Origin: Candidatus Caldarchaeum sp.
Lineage (GTDB): Archaea; Thermoproteota; Nitrososphaeria_A; Caldarchaeales; Caldarchaeaceae
Direction of reading: 5' to 3'
DNA: 35,321 nt
NCBI GenBank assembly: GCA_025054515.1
Contig: JANWZT010000003.1
Location: 1 to 35,321 of the forward strand
Below are positions 27,125-35,321 of this stretch, piece by piece; within the stretch, counting starts at the first letter, position 1, and each line of letters starts with the position of its first letter. The position numbers and the translations under genes are program-made. Below the pieces are notes generated by a model. That model saw nothing but the letters and a program-made list of their open reading frames with translations, was not told the DNA's origin and did not search any database.

Positions 27125-28092
27125 AGCCTTTCGGATGGACGCTTGGAAGGGTTAAACATGTTCAAGAACTGGCTGGAACAGTCGGCCGACAGCCCGGCGA
27201 ACCCCCTATCGCCAGCATGGGAAGCACAGGCCCTCCGCACGTGGAAGACCCGTTGCTGATACGGGACAGGCTGGTGTGCGACGGAGCGCAGGTGACAAGG
27301 CCGAGCATCGACCCCTACCGCGAACCAGTCGAAACCCATGTCTACCTCTGCGGCGGAAAAATCCGGCTATCCATGCCCGTCGTCGTGAAGATAAGAGCCA
27401 GCCATCCGCCATACTTCTCCGAAGCCGTCGTGAAGGCTGCGTACTACATGGGCGTCCTCGCCGACGTCAGCGAAGCCGGTTTGGAAAATTTCGAGAAATA
27501 TCGCGACGGCCTCTTAGCCGATGTCAGTTACGCCGGCGTGGGGGGATGCGCGGGTTATGTCTCGAGCTTCTACGGCCTCCGACGCCTCAGCGTCCCTGTC
27601 TTCGTCAAAGCTCCTCCGGCTGAAAGCTATCCATGGTTGAAGGCCGCGGCTGAAAATGGGATGTCGGGTGTTTTGGTTGACGAAGAGTTGGTCGGCGACA
27701 CATCTCTTGAAGTAGGTGTTTCAGTGGTTGACAGGGAGTTGAGGTTTCTTGGGTTGCGTAACGAGGTCAGCGTGCTGGCTGGTGGATGGAGTGTCCGCGG
27801 CTCAGACGACATCTACAAGCTGGTGGCCCTTGGGGCGGATGCGGTGGTTTTGTCGAACGCTGTCGAATATGCGGTGGGATATCCCGATGCGAAGGCCCGC
27901 GCGGATGTTTTACGTGAAAGGATGGAAAACCTTTTGCTGGGTCTTCAGAGAGAGCTGAAGCTTCTCGCGGGCGCTGCAGGTGTGAGCAGCGTCTTCAACT
28001 CCCTCGTCGGAAACAGGGAGCTGCTGAGGGCTGTCGAGCTCGACCGGGAAATACGTCTTAAGCTTGGCGTAAAGCAGGCGGGAGTCGGCTGA
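27121..28092 (+). CDS. Degenerate paralog of the glutamate synthase FMN-binding domain
   Basis: Alignable segments with the preceding gene ([59 protein letters not shown]) but lacks the QGAKPGxGGxLPG, GTGASP and Fe-S cysteine motifs. Confidence 0.75.
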   Translation: MKPFGWTLGRVKHVQELAGTVGRQPGEPPIASMGSTGPPHVEDPLLIRDRLVCDGAQVTRPSIDPYREPVETHVYLCGGKIRLSMPVVVKIRASHPPYFSEAVVKAAYYMGVLADVSEAGLENFEKYRDGLLADVSYAGVGGCAGYVSSFYGLRRLSVPVFVKAPPAESYPWLKAAAENGMSGVLVDEELVGDTSLEVGVSVVDRELRFLGLRNEVSVLAGGWSVRGSDDIYKLVALGADAVVLSNAVEYAVGYPDAKARADVLRERMENLLLGLQRELKLLAGAAGVSSVFNSLVGNRELLRAVELDREIRLKLGVKQAGVG

Positions 28093-28094
28093 AG

Positions 28095-30161
28095 ATGGAG
28101 CCGCGTGTCATCTCGGGATGCGGGATACTCGGGGTGCTCCGTAAACAGGATGCGGCCAAAATCGCCGCAAGCGACGCGGTCAGCTCCATCGAATGCATTC
28201 GATACCGTGGCAGCAGGCTTGGAGCTGGGTTCGCCGCCTACAACCTCGACGGCCCCCAAAATCACCTGCACAAGGTCAAGGTTTTCGTAAGCTCAGAAGA
28301 AGTGCTCCGGCATGTCAAAAACGTGTTGAAGGAATTTTCGGACGGCGGGCTGTGGGACGCAGGGTTCGATGCATTTTCGGGGAAGTTCATGTCTTGGACG
28401 GCGTTGGTGGATGCCTCGGAAGATTCTCTGAGGGCTGCCGTCGATAGGCTGAATTACGAGTTGATGAACGCGGGGTTGAAAGGCCGTGTCTATTCGTGGG
28501 GACGATATGTGGAAGTGTTTAAGGGTGTTGGATATCCTTTGGATGTTTCTCGGCTTTATGGGCTGGTTGAAAGAAGTGTTGAAGCGGATTTGTGGATTGC
28601 CCACACCCGTCAGCCCACCAACTCGCCCGGAATCTATCCCATCTGGTCCCATCCTTTCTCAAGCCATGAATGGGCCATCGCACACAACGGCGACATCAGC
28701 AGCTTTGGCTCGAACATGGAGTTCACACGGTTTAGAGGTTTCAGAAGCTTCGTCGGCACCGACAGCGAGCTCATCGCCTACCTCCTCGACTACCTAACCA
28801 ACATCAAGCACATGCCCTTGGAAAAAGCAGCCAAAGCCCTCGTCAACCCCTTCGAAGAAGACATCATCAACAACGCCGCAGACATCTCAGTCGACGAATA
28901 CGTCGCCGGCCGAGGGGCGTGGCTGGACGGGCCTTTCAGCGTGGTGGCCGGGTTCTGCGACGGCAAAGACGTATACATGCTGGCGCTGGCCGACAGGTCG
29001 AAGTTCAGGCCTTTGGTGGTCGGCGAAGACGAAGAACGGTTCTACGTGGCGAGCGAAGAAGCCGAAATCCGACAGCTGTCGGAAAACGCCCGCGTTTGGA
29101 CGGTCAAACCCGGTGGAGTTTTCCTCGCATCGATGAAAAAAGGAATAATCGTGTCGGGCCGCGAACATCCAGAAGTTTTCTACCGAAATGTTGGAAAGAC
29201 GACGGCGGTAGGCGAAGTCGTCGACGCACAAGGCCTGGGATACAGCCAGCTAAACCTCCGGATACGCAGCCTCTTCGAAAAAGGATTGAAAGAAGTCGTT
29301 GTCGTTAACGTGAACGGACACCGTTACCTCGGCTTCAACATGCCGCCGGGAACACGGCTGAAAATCCACGGCACCGCCGGAAACTGCTTGGCCAACTTCA
29401 ACAAATTCGGCGAAATAATCGTCTACGGCAGCGCCCAAGACGATGTCGGAGACGCCATGTACGGAGGCCGTGTAATCATTCACGGCGACGCGAGGGACGT
29501 GGTTGGGCAGGCCCTTCAGGGAGGCGAAATATTCGTGCGCGGCAGCGTTGGAAACCGGGCCGCCATACAGATGAGGGAGTTCAAGGACAGCAGGCCCTAC
29601 TTGGTGGTGGGAGGCAGGGCCGACGACTATCTCGGCGAATACATGGCGGGAGGTGTGGTGATGGTTCTGGGAGTTGACTCGATCGGCCTCGACGAACCGC
29701 TGGTCGGCCGATACATGGCCACGGGAATGGTGGGCGGCCGGATATACGTTAGAGGCCGGGTGGAAAGATGGAGGATAGGCCTTCATCCGCCGAAACCCGA
29801 CGTCATCCGATATCTCCGCGGCCTCTATCTCGATGGACTGATTGACGAGGCCGTGCTAAATTCTTTCGAAGGCCTGCGCACGGTAACCATCGACGACGTC
29901 CGAAAAATTCTTTCCGGCGAACCTCTCCGAAGAATAACGAAGCTGTTTACGTCAAAATACCACAAAGAACTTAGCATAACCGTCAAAAGACTTGACGAAG
30001 AACTGCCGGTTGTTGAACAACCGCTGACAAGATTTTTCCACGAATTCAACCTTGAAAAAACGCTATACACAAAATTGCTGAAGGAAGAATTCACCGTGGT
30101 ATCAGCACAGCCTCTGCAACCCGCAGAACAACAGCGTGAACACCAACCCGAAGAAGGCTAA
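28095..30161 (+). CDS. Glutamate synthase glutaminase (GATase type 2) fused to GXGXG domain
   Basis: CGILGVLRK near the N-terminus, YRGSRLGAGFA, HTRQPTNSPGIYPIWSHPF, IAHNGDIS; GXGXG repeats GTRLKIHGTAGNCLANFNKFGEIIVYGSAQDDVGDAMYGGRVIIHGDARDVVGQALQGGEIFVRGSVGN. Confidence 0.9.
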   Translation: MEPRVISGCGILGVLRKQDAAKIAASDAVSSIECIRYRGSRLGAGFAAYNLDGPQNHLHKVKVFVSSEEVLRHVKNVLKEFSDGGLWDAGFDAFSGKFMSWTALVDASEDSLRAAVDRLNYELMNAGLKGRVYSWGRYVEVFKGVGYPLDVSRLYGLVERSVEADLWIAHTRQPTNSPGIYPIWSHPFSSHEWAIAHNGDISSFGSNMEFTRFRGFRSFVGTDSELIAYLLDYLTNIKHMPLEKAAKALVNPFEEDIINNAADISVDEYVAGRGAWLDGPFSVVAGFCDGKDVYMLALADRSKFRPLVVGEDEERFYVASEEAEIRQLSENARVWTVKPGGVFLASMKKGIIVSGREHPEVFYRNVGKTTAVGEVVDAQGLGYSQLNLRIRSLFEKGLKEVVVVNVNGHRYLGFNMPPGTRLKIHGTAGNCLANFNKFGEIIVYGSAQDDVGDAMYGGRVIIHGDARDVVGQALQGGEIFVRGSVGNRAAIQMREFKDSRPYLVVGGRADDYLGEYMAGGVVMVLGVDSIGLDEPLVGRYMATGMVGGRIYVRGRVERWRIGLHPPKPDVIRYLRGLYLDGLIDEAVLNSFEGLRTVTIDDVRKILSGEPLRRITKLFTSKYHKELSITVKRLDEELPVVEQPLTRFFHEFNLEKTLYTKLLKEEFTVVSAQPLQPAEQQREHQPEEG

Positions 30162-30165
30162 AAAA

Positions 30166-30546
30166 TCAGGTCTCAACAAACTTTTTCATCGCTTCCACCG
30201 TCGTCACACCCACTCGTTTAAGGACGCGTAGTTTCTTGTGGTAGGTCTGGTCGACCCGATATCCTTTGGCCGTCAAGGACTGGGCCATCCGTTTCAACGC
30301 CTTTTCGCCTTCTTCGTCAAAGTCGAAAAGCAGAATGATTTTACCGGGTTTCGGCATGTTCATCAACTGTTTTTCAGCCGTGCTGGCGTGAATAATTTTT
30401 CCACGCACACCAATCATCCGGAGAGCTTTTTCATCTTTTGCGCCCTCCACAAGAATCACGACGTCTTCCGATGAATCATTTACAAGGTCGTCGAAAATTT
30501 TTCTAATTTCTTCGTAGAGTTTTTCGTCAACCGACGTTTTCTTCAA
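30166..30546 (-). CDS. Small TOPRIM-domain protein
   Basis: DVVILVEGAKDEKALRMIGVRGKIIHAS...KIILLFDFDEEGEKALKRMAQSL: TOPRIM E and DxD-type blocks. Confidence 0.82.
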   Translation of the reverse strand: MKKTSVDEKLYEEIRKIFDDLVNDSSEDVVILVEGAKDEKALRMIGVRGKIIHASTAEKQLMNMPKPGKIILLFDFDEEGEKALKRMAQSLTAKGYRVDQTYHKKLRVLKRVGVTTVEAMKKFVET

Positions 30547-30658
30547 CGTGTAACATTATCAAGTAGTGATTAATTTTAGTGTTCTAACGTTTGGAATCTT
30601 TCATTTTTTGTATATGATGCGGCCGAAAATGGGTGTGAAAAAGGCGTGAAAATCATAC

Positions 30659-30701
30659 GCACGTATTACCTATAGTTATAACGTGCACCGACAGCTCGGT
30701 G
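30659..30701. promoter_or_regulatory. Promoter/operator-like region of the RHH-ftsZ operon with two inverted repeats and a TATA-like box
   Basis: GCACGT (30659-30664)/ACGTGC (30681-30686) flank TATAGTTATA (30671-30680); CACCGA (30686-30691)-CAGC-TCGGTG (30696-30701) lies at the expected transcription start. Confidence 0.6.
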
Positions 30702-30726
30702 TCCCAAAGAAAGAGGTGGATGAAAA

Positions 30727-30873
30727 ATGAAAGTGGTAACGGTTCACCTGCCCGAACCATACCTCCAAGCCATCGACGAACTCGTCAAACGCCGGCTCTA
30801 CCCCAACCGAGCCGAAGCAATCCGCATGGCCTTACGGGACTTCATCCGTACGGAGGTCCAGATAAGTGAGTAG
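30727..30873 (+). CDS. CopG/ribbon-helix-helix DNA-binding protein, 48 aa (absent from ORF track)
   Basis: MKVVTVHLPEPYLQAIDELVKRRLYPNRAEAIRMALRDFIRTEVQISE; SD GAGGTG 8 nt upstream; 8-nt overlap with the ftsZ start. Confidence 0.88.
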   Translation: MKVVTVHLPEPYLQAIDELVKRRLYPNRAEAIRMALRDFIRTEVQISE

Positions 30874-31951
30874 CGTCGAAGACACGATTCAGACACCGGA
30901 GGAAATCAGAATCAAGCTCATCGGAGTCGGAGGAGCGGGCTGCAACACCGTAAACCGGTTGAACATATCCGGATTGACGGGAGTCTACACCATCGCCGCC
31001 AACACCGACCTCCAGCACCTCGACATGGTGCGCTCCGACAAGAAACTGCTTCTTGGAAAAACCATCACCAAGCTTAGGGGCGCCGGCGGAGACCCGACGC
31101 GGGGAAAGAAGGCAGCCGAAGAATCGGAGGAAGAGATACGGAGGGCTTTGGAAGGAGCTGACATCGTCTTTCTCGCCGCAGGCCTCGGCGGAGGAACTGG
31201 TACGGGAGCTGCTCCGGTGGTGGCGCGGATAGCCCGTGAAGAGGGGGCGACGGTCGTCGGCGTGGTTTCCCTGCCGTTCGGCTTCGAAGGCCAGGTGAGG
31301 AAACGAATAGCGTTGGCGGGCCTCGAAGAACTCAAAAAATACACCAACACATCAGTCGTCGTCGACAACAACAAACTCCTCGAGCTTTATCCCCAGCACA
31401 ACCTCAGAAGAGCCTTCAACCTCGCAGACGAAATCATCAGCAACATGATACAGAGCATAACCGAATCCATCGCCAAGCCCGGACTCATAAACATCGACTA
31501 CGAAGACTTCAAAACAATCGTCGGACGAGGAAAGCTGGCATCGCTCGGCATAGGCCGTTCTTCATCACCCAACCGAGCCGAAGAAGCGACCTTCAACGCA
31601 CTCCAATCCCCGCTTCTCGACGCATCCTACGAAGGCCTTTCCGGAGCCATAGTCCACGTGTGCGGAGGCGACGACATGCAGTTGGCGGAAGCCGCCCGCC
31701 CCGCCGAAATCGTTTCGGAGCTGATGGGCGAAGACGGGTTGGTTATCTGGGGGGCGCGAATCGACGATTCCTACAACGCTTCGATGCAGGTTTCGCTAAT
31801 TTTGACGGGCCTTTCATCGGCCGAACAAATCGTAGAAATCAACGAAGTAACGCCGACTTCGGTCGATCAAAGAATACATGAGGAAAACAGCGAAGAGATC
31901 GACAAAATCCTCGAACAACTCGGAATAAAACCGGTACCATCCTATCATTAA
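30866..31951 (+). CDS. ftsZ: Cell division GTPase FtsZ
   Basis: KLIGVGGAGCNTVNRL; tubulin/FtsZ signature GGGTGTGAAPVVARIARE; GTG start. Confidence 0.96.
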   Translation: MSSVEDTIQTPEEIRIKLIGVGGAGCNTVNRLNISGLTGVYTIAANTDLQHLDMVRSDKKLLLGKTITKLRGAGGDPTRGKKAAEESEEEIRRALEGADIVFLAAGLGGGTGTGAAPVVARIAREEGATVVGVVSLPFGFEGQVRKRIALAGLEELKKYTNTSVVVDNNKLLELYPQHNLRRAFNLADEIISNMIQSITESIAKPGLINIDYEDFKTIVGRGKLASLGIGRSSSPNRAEEATFNALQSPLLDASYEGLSGAIVHVCGGDDMQLAEAARPAEIVSELMGEDGLVIWGARIDDSYNASMQVSLILTGLSSAEQIVEINEVTPTSVDQRIHEENSEEIDKILEQLGIKPVPSYH

Positions 31952-31955
31952 CCCC

Positions 31956-31962
31956 TTTTTTT
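31956..31962 (+). terminator. Oligo-T archaeal terminator after ftsZ
   Basis: Run of seven T residues 4 nt after the ftsZ stop codon. Confidence 0.5.
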
Positions 31963-32108
31963 GAGAGCATGCGAAGCATTGGTTGCAGAAAATCCGCCAT
32001 AGCTGTTAGCAACCGGGTATCATAAGGTTGCGAGGCCATCTCGCCGCAGGATGTTCCTTATTTGACTGCGGGCAAAACCAAAAAACCCACTTTTTCCTCA
32101 ATTATTGG

Positions 32109-32885
32109 TTGTTGAAACGGCGGGTTGAACAGAGCGTTTTAGGGCTTCTGGCGTCGCGAAGGTCTATCCGCAAATTCCGGAAATCCCCCATCAGCGAGGA
32201 AATTCTCCATCTCATCGTCGAAACCGGCCAATCGGCTCCCTGCTATTTTCAAGCATATTCGGTCATCTGGCTGAAGTCGGAGCAGCTCATCGAATCGGCT
32301 TTCGAAACCTGCGGAACGGAGGCGATCAAACAGGCTTCTGCGGTTTTGCTGGTGTGTGTCGATTTCAATAAGCTGGAAACCTTCGCGGAGACGGTGACGA
32401 GCGAGCATTTTCTCAACCTTGACGCTTATCCGGCGGAGGTTTTGCTCAGCGTCTTGGAGGTTGGGCTGATGGTGGAGAACATGGTTATCGCGTCTGAGGC
32501 CCTTGGATACGGCACCCTGCTTCTTGACTGCGGGATCTACGAATGCGAAAGATTCACGGAATTGCTGAAGCTTCCGAACGGCGTGATTCCTTTGACGATT
32601 CTCCTGATCGGCGAGAAGGACGAAAACCCGCCGCCGAGGCCCCGCTGGCCTCTTGAAACAGTTCTTCACGTCGACGGCTACAGACCAATCACGTCCAAAG
32701 ACGCCGAGAAATATCTTGAAACGGCGGAGAAGCTACTGGCCCGGGAGGGATATCTGCTGAAATACGCCAACTTCAAGGGCAGCTACTCCGAATACCTCGC
32801 CGAAAGGTTCAACGCCAACAAAGAACTCCGCCAATCCTACAACGCACTTTCATCCTTCATCCGCAAACACGGCGTGAAGGTTTAA
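32109..32885 (+). CDS. Nitroreductase-family flavoprotein
   Basis: LLASRRSIRKFRKSPISEEILHLIVETGQSAPCYFQ; VENMVIASEALGYGTLLLD. TTG 32109/32112 start preferred; the track start 32028 adds a non-homologous-looking N-terminus. Confidence 0.82.
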   Translation: MLKRRVEQSVLGLLASRRSIRKFRKSPISEEILHLIVETGQSAPCYFQAYSVIWLKSEQLIESAFETCGTEAIKQASAVLLVCVDFNKLETFAETVTSEHFLNLDAYPAEVLLSVLEVGLMVENMVIASEALGYGTLLLDCGIYECERFTELLKLPNGVIPLTILLIGEKDENPPPRPRWPLETVLHVDGYRPITSKDAEKYLETAEKLLAREGYLLKYANFKGSYSEYLAERFNANKELRQSYNALSSFIRKHGVKV

Positions 32886-32924
32886 GGGTTCGTGCTTAAA
32901 TCTTCGGAACGCGAATATGCGGCG

Positions 32925-33986
32925 ATGAGTTTAGAAGCCGAAGTATCCGCGATGCTTTCGGATTACGCCGCGGCGGTGGAGAAGGCCGTGGAAGAAATCG
33001 TGCCGAAAACAACTGACACGGCGTATCTTCTGCGCTGGTTCGGGCAACCTGTTTTCCGCTACAGCCCCGAATCTCTGACGGAAGGGCTGTCGAAGCCCTT
33101 CTGGGAGCTGTTCAGACGTGGTGGAAAACGCTGGAGACCGGCTTTAACCCTGATAACCTACGAAGCTCTCGGAGGAAAGGCCTCGGACATTTACCAAGCC
33201 GCGGCCATCCCCGAAATAATCCACAACGCAACCTTGATAGTCGACGACGTCGAAGACGGAAGCCTTTACAGAAGAGGAGGCCCTTGCATCCACCGTATCT
33301 ACGGCGTCGACGTCGCCGTCAACGCGGGCAACGCATTCTACTACATACCCGTCTACCTCGTGGCGAAGCAAACCGACGAAACCAAAGCGGGGAAACTTCT
33401 GGAAAAATACGTCGAAATGATGGTCAAACTCAGCCTCGGCCAAACCATGGACATCGTCTGGCACAGAGGTCTCGTAACAGATGTGACCGAGGAACATTAT
33501 CTGCAGATGGCGTGTTTCAAAACGGGTGCTCTTTCGCGTTTCGCCGTCGAGCTCGCGGCCATTTACGCGGGACGGCTTGAGCTGTTGACTGATTTGGGAA
33601 GGTTCGGCGAAGCCGTCGGCGTGGCCTTCCAGATTCAAGACGACTATCTCAACATCTTCGGCGACGAAGCCAAATACGGCAAAGAAATCGGCGGAGACAT
33701 CACCGAAGGCAAGCACACCTTGATGACCGTCTACGCCCTCCGACATCTCCCACCGGAGAAAAGTAAACGCCTGCGAGAAATCCTTTCGATGCACACGTCG
33801 GAACAGAATATGATAGCGGAAGCAATCCAGCTGATCAAACAGTCGGGTGCGGGAGAATACGCCCGAAATGTTTCGAAGAAAATAATATCAGAGGCATGGG
33901 CGCAAATCGACCCGTTGCTACCGCCTTCAGAGGCGAAAGAGAAGCTCAACAAGCTGGCGACCTTCCTCGTCGAAAGAACCCTTTAA
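32925..33986 (+). CDS. Polyprenyl (isoprenyl) diphosphate synthase
   Basis: GGKRWRPALTLI; first Asp motif LIVDDVEDGS; second FQIQDDYLNIFGD. ATG 32925 is about 25-30 nt after CTTAAAT, possibly leaderless. Confidence 0.9.
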   Translation: MSLEAEVSAMLSDYAAAVEKAVEEIVPKTTDTAYLLRWFGQPVFRYSPESLTEGLSKPFWELFRRGGKRWRPALTLITYEALGGKASDIYQAAAIPEIIHNATLIVDDVEDGSLYRRGGPCIHRIYGVDVAVNAGNAFYYIPVYLVAKQTDETKAGKLLEKYVEMMVKLSLGQTMDIVWHRGLVTDVTEEHYLQMACFKTGALSRFAVELAAIYAGRLELLTDLGRFGEAVGVAFQIQDDYLNIFGDEAKYGKEIGGDITEGKHTLMTVYALRHLPPEKSKRLREILSMHTSEQNMIAEAIQLIKQSGAGEYARNVSKKIISEAWAQIDPLLPPSEAKEKLNKLATFLVERTL

Positions 33987-34021
33987 AACACTTATGCAGG
34001 CTCCAACCATTTGGTACACGT

Positions 34022-34513
34022 ATGTCAAGCGTCAAAATAGAGGTTGTGGAGGTGAAGATTCCGGAAGGATGCAACGTTGTTTTCGGCATCTCTCATTTCA
34101 TCAAAACCGTTGAAGATGTTTACGAAGCGGTTGTGAACACGGTTCCCGGAGCCAAGTTCGGGCTGGCTTTCATGGAAGCCAGCGGCGAATGCCTCGTCCG
34201 CCACGAAGGAACCGACCCCGACCTACGAAAACACGCCGCCGAAACCATGCTCAAAATCGGAGCCGGCCACACCTTCATCCTCTTCATCAAAGGATTCTAC
34301 CCCATCAACATCATGCAAAGGCTCAAAGACGTGCCCGAAGTCTGCACAATACTCGCCGCAACAGCCAACCCACTTCAGATAATCATAGCAGAAACGGAGC
34401 AAGGCCGCGGAGTTCTCGGCGTCGTCGACGGCCACAAACCAAAGGGAATCGAAGACGAAAAACACATCGAAACACGGAAACAATTCCTCAGAAAAATCGG
34501 ATACAAACTATAG
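34022..34513 (+). CDS. DUF355-type (adenosine-specific kinase-like) protein
   Basis: VKIPEGCNVVFGISHFIKTVEDVYEAVVNTVPGAKFGLAFMEASGECLVRHEGTD...INIMQRLKDVPEVCTILAATANPLQIIIAETEQGRGVLGVVDG. Confidence 0.85.
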   Translation: MSSVKIEVVEVKIPEGCNVVFGISHFIKTVEDVYEAVVNTVPGAKFGLAFMEASGECLVRHEGTDPDLRKHAAETMLKIGAGHTFILFIKGFYPINIMQRLKDVPEVCTILAATANPLQIIIAETEQGRGVLGVVDGHKPKGIEDEKHIETRKQFLRKIGYKL

Positions 34514-34526
34514 CCCTACGAGTAGT

Positions 34527-35321
34527 TCACAATCCCCTGAATACTTCAGCGTACAACCGCGCAATTCTTTTGACGTCAAAATCTCTAGCCCGTTTCAACC
34601 CTCTATCCCTATAAATTCTCAGAATCGATTCATCGTTCAATACTCGGACGATTTCATCAGCCCATATCTCCTCTTGCCACGTTAAGGGAGAATCCGGTCC
34701 ATGCATCTTGCCGTCAAAAACAGGCATCAAAATTCCATATTCACCGTACTCTGGCTTAAAGAGATGTTTTGGTCTTTGGGAGGAAGGTGCGAGTATTTCG
34801 CGGGGTCCGCTTATGCAATCACTTGACATGACAGGTAGACCACACGATAGGGCCTCCAGAACGACATTTGGGAGATCTTCAAAAAGAGACGGAAGACAGA
34901 AAAGACGACTTCTGGACATGTATTTGAAGGGGTTCGGTCGCCATCCAAGAAAAAAAACCTTGTTTTGAAGTTCTAGTCGCGAAGCGAGTCCCACCAGATA
35001 CATCGCAAACGGACCATCGCCTACCAATACAAGCCTTGATTCTGGAATTTGCTGATTTACTTTCTTGAATATCCGGATCAGATGCCAATGCCCCTTCGAA
35101 CGGTGAAGGCGTCCCACACTAAGTATGACTGGCAAATTTTCCGAAAATAGTTGAGAATCACGGCTGTCGAGCGGTTCTTCCGCCATGACGGACACTTTTT
35201 CTACGTCAACAGGATTCCGAATAACCACGACCTTACTTGGCGGAATCTTCCATCTATTTGTTAGGGCTTGTTTAATCTCCACGCTCGGGGTGATAACCCG
35301 CTTAGAAATTCCAATGGCAAG
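34527..35321 (-). CDS. GT4-type glycosyltransferase, C-terminal part (continues past right edge)
   Basis: VILSVGRLHRSKGHWHLIRIFKKV, LVLVGDGPFAMYL, LFCLPSLFEDLPNVVLEALSCGLPVMSSD; frame open to the edge (LAIGISKRVITPSVEIKQ). Confidence 0.88.
   Translation of the reverse strand, partial: LAIGISKRVITPSVEIKQALTNRWKIPPSKVVVIRNPVDVEKVSVMAEEPLDSRDSQLFSENLPVILSVGRLHRSKGHWHLIRIFKKVNQQIPESRLVLVGDGPFAMYLVGLASRLELQNKVFFLGWRPNPFKYMSRSRLFCLPSLFEDLPNVVLEALSCGLPVMSSDCISGPREILAPSSQRPKHLFKPEYGEYGILMPVFDGKMHGPDSPLTWQEEIWADEIVRVLNDESILRIYRDRGLKRARDFDVKRIARLYAEVFRGL

Noticed and set aside
1-35321. tRNA, rRNA, CRISPR arrays, transposons
   Set aside because: Scanned intergenic gaps for T-loop-like GGTTCGAATCC motifs, regular short repeats and transposase motifs and saw none. 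Almost all of the sequence is accounted for by protein genes. tRNAscan-SE/Infernal would be needed to be certain.

Overview
The window is a gene-dense archaeal chromosome segment; I see no rRNA, tRNA, CRISPR array or insertion sequence. It carries GatD/GatE, aRF1 (NIKS and GGQ motifs), FtsZ, HerA/NurA-type proteins, archaeal-type UMP kinase, a TOPRIM protein and many leaderless-looking TATA promoters. A deep-branching Thermoproteota/Aigarchaeota-like host is my inference, not tested. From left to right: the HerA-type ATPase C-terminus (cut by the edge); an oligopeptide-type ABC transporter locus (DppB, coiled-coil protein, membrane-anchored substrate-binding protein, Asp-box beta-propeller protein, PPC-like surface protein, OppF, DppC, OppD); a NurA-like nuclease; a CaCA exchanger; GatE/GatD, a winged-HTH protein, UMP kinase and a Ca2+-type P-ATPase; aRF1, a small unknown protein, a HAD hydrolase and MetRS; a frame-disrupted DUF2283-like gene and an AbrB-like protein; a three-gene glutamate synthase operon; a TOPRIM protein; a 48-aa CopG/RHH protein (absent from the ORF track) overlapping ftsZ; a nitroreductase, a polyprenyl synthase and a DUF355-type protein; and a glycosyltransferase cut by the right edge. 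The observations I rank highest are: (1) the family-5 substrate-binding protein appears circularly permuted; (2) an RHH gene overlaps ftsZ, with nested inverted repeats at its promoter; (3) the glutamate synthase operon encodes a second FMN-domain paralog that has lost the FMN-loop and Fe-S motifs; (4) the conserved MetRS N-terminus has no canonical in-frame start and looks frameshifted; (5) the FMN subunit of glutamate synthase appears to begin at an ACG (or otherwise non-canonical) codon. All assignments come from reading motifs by eye; no database search was run.
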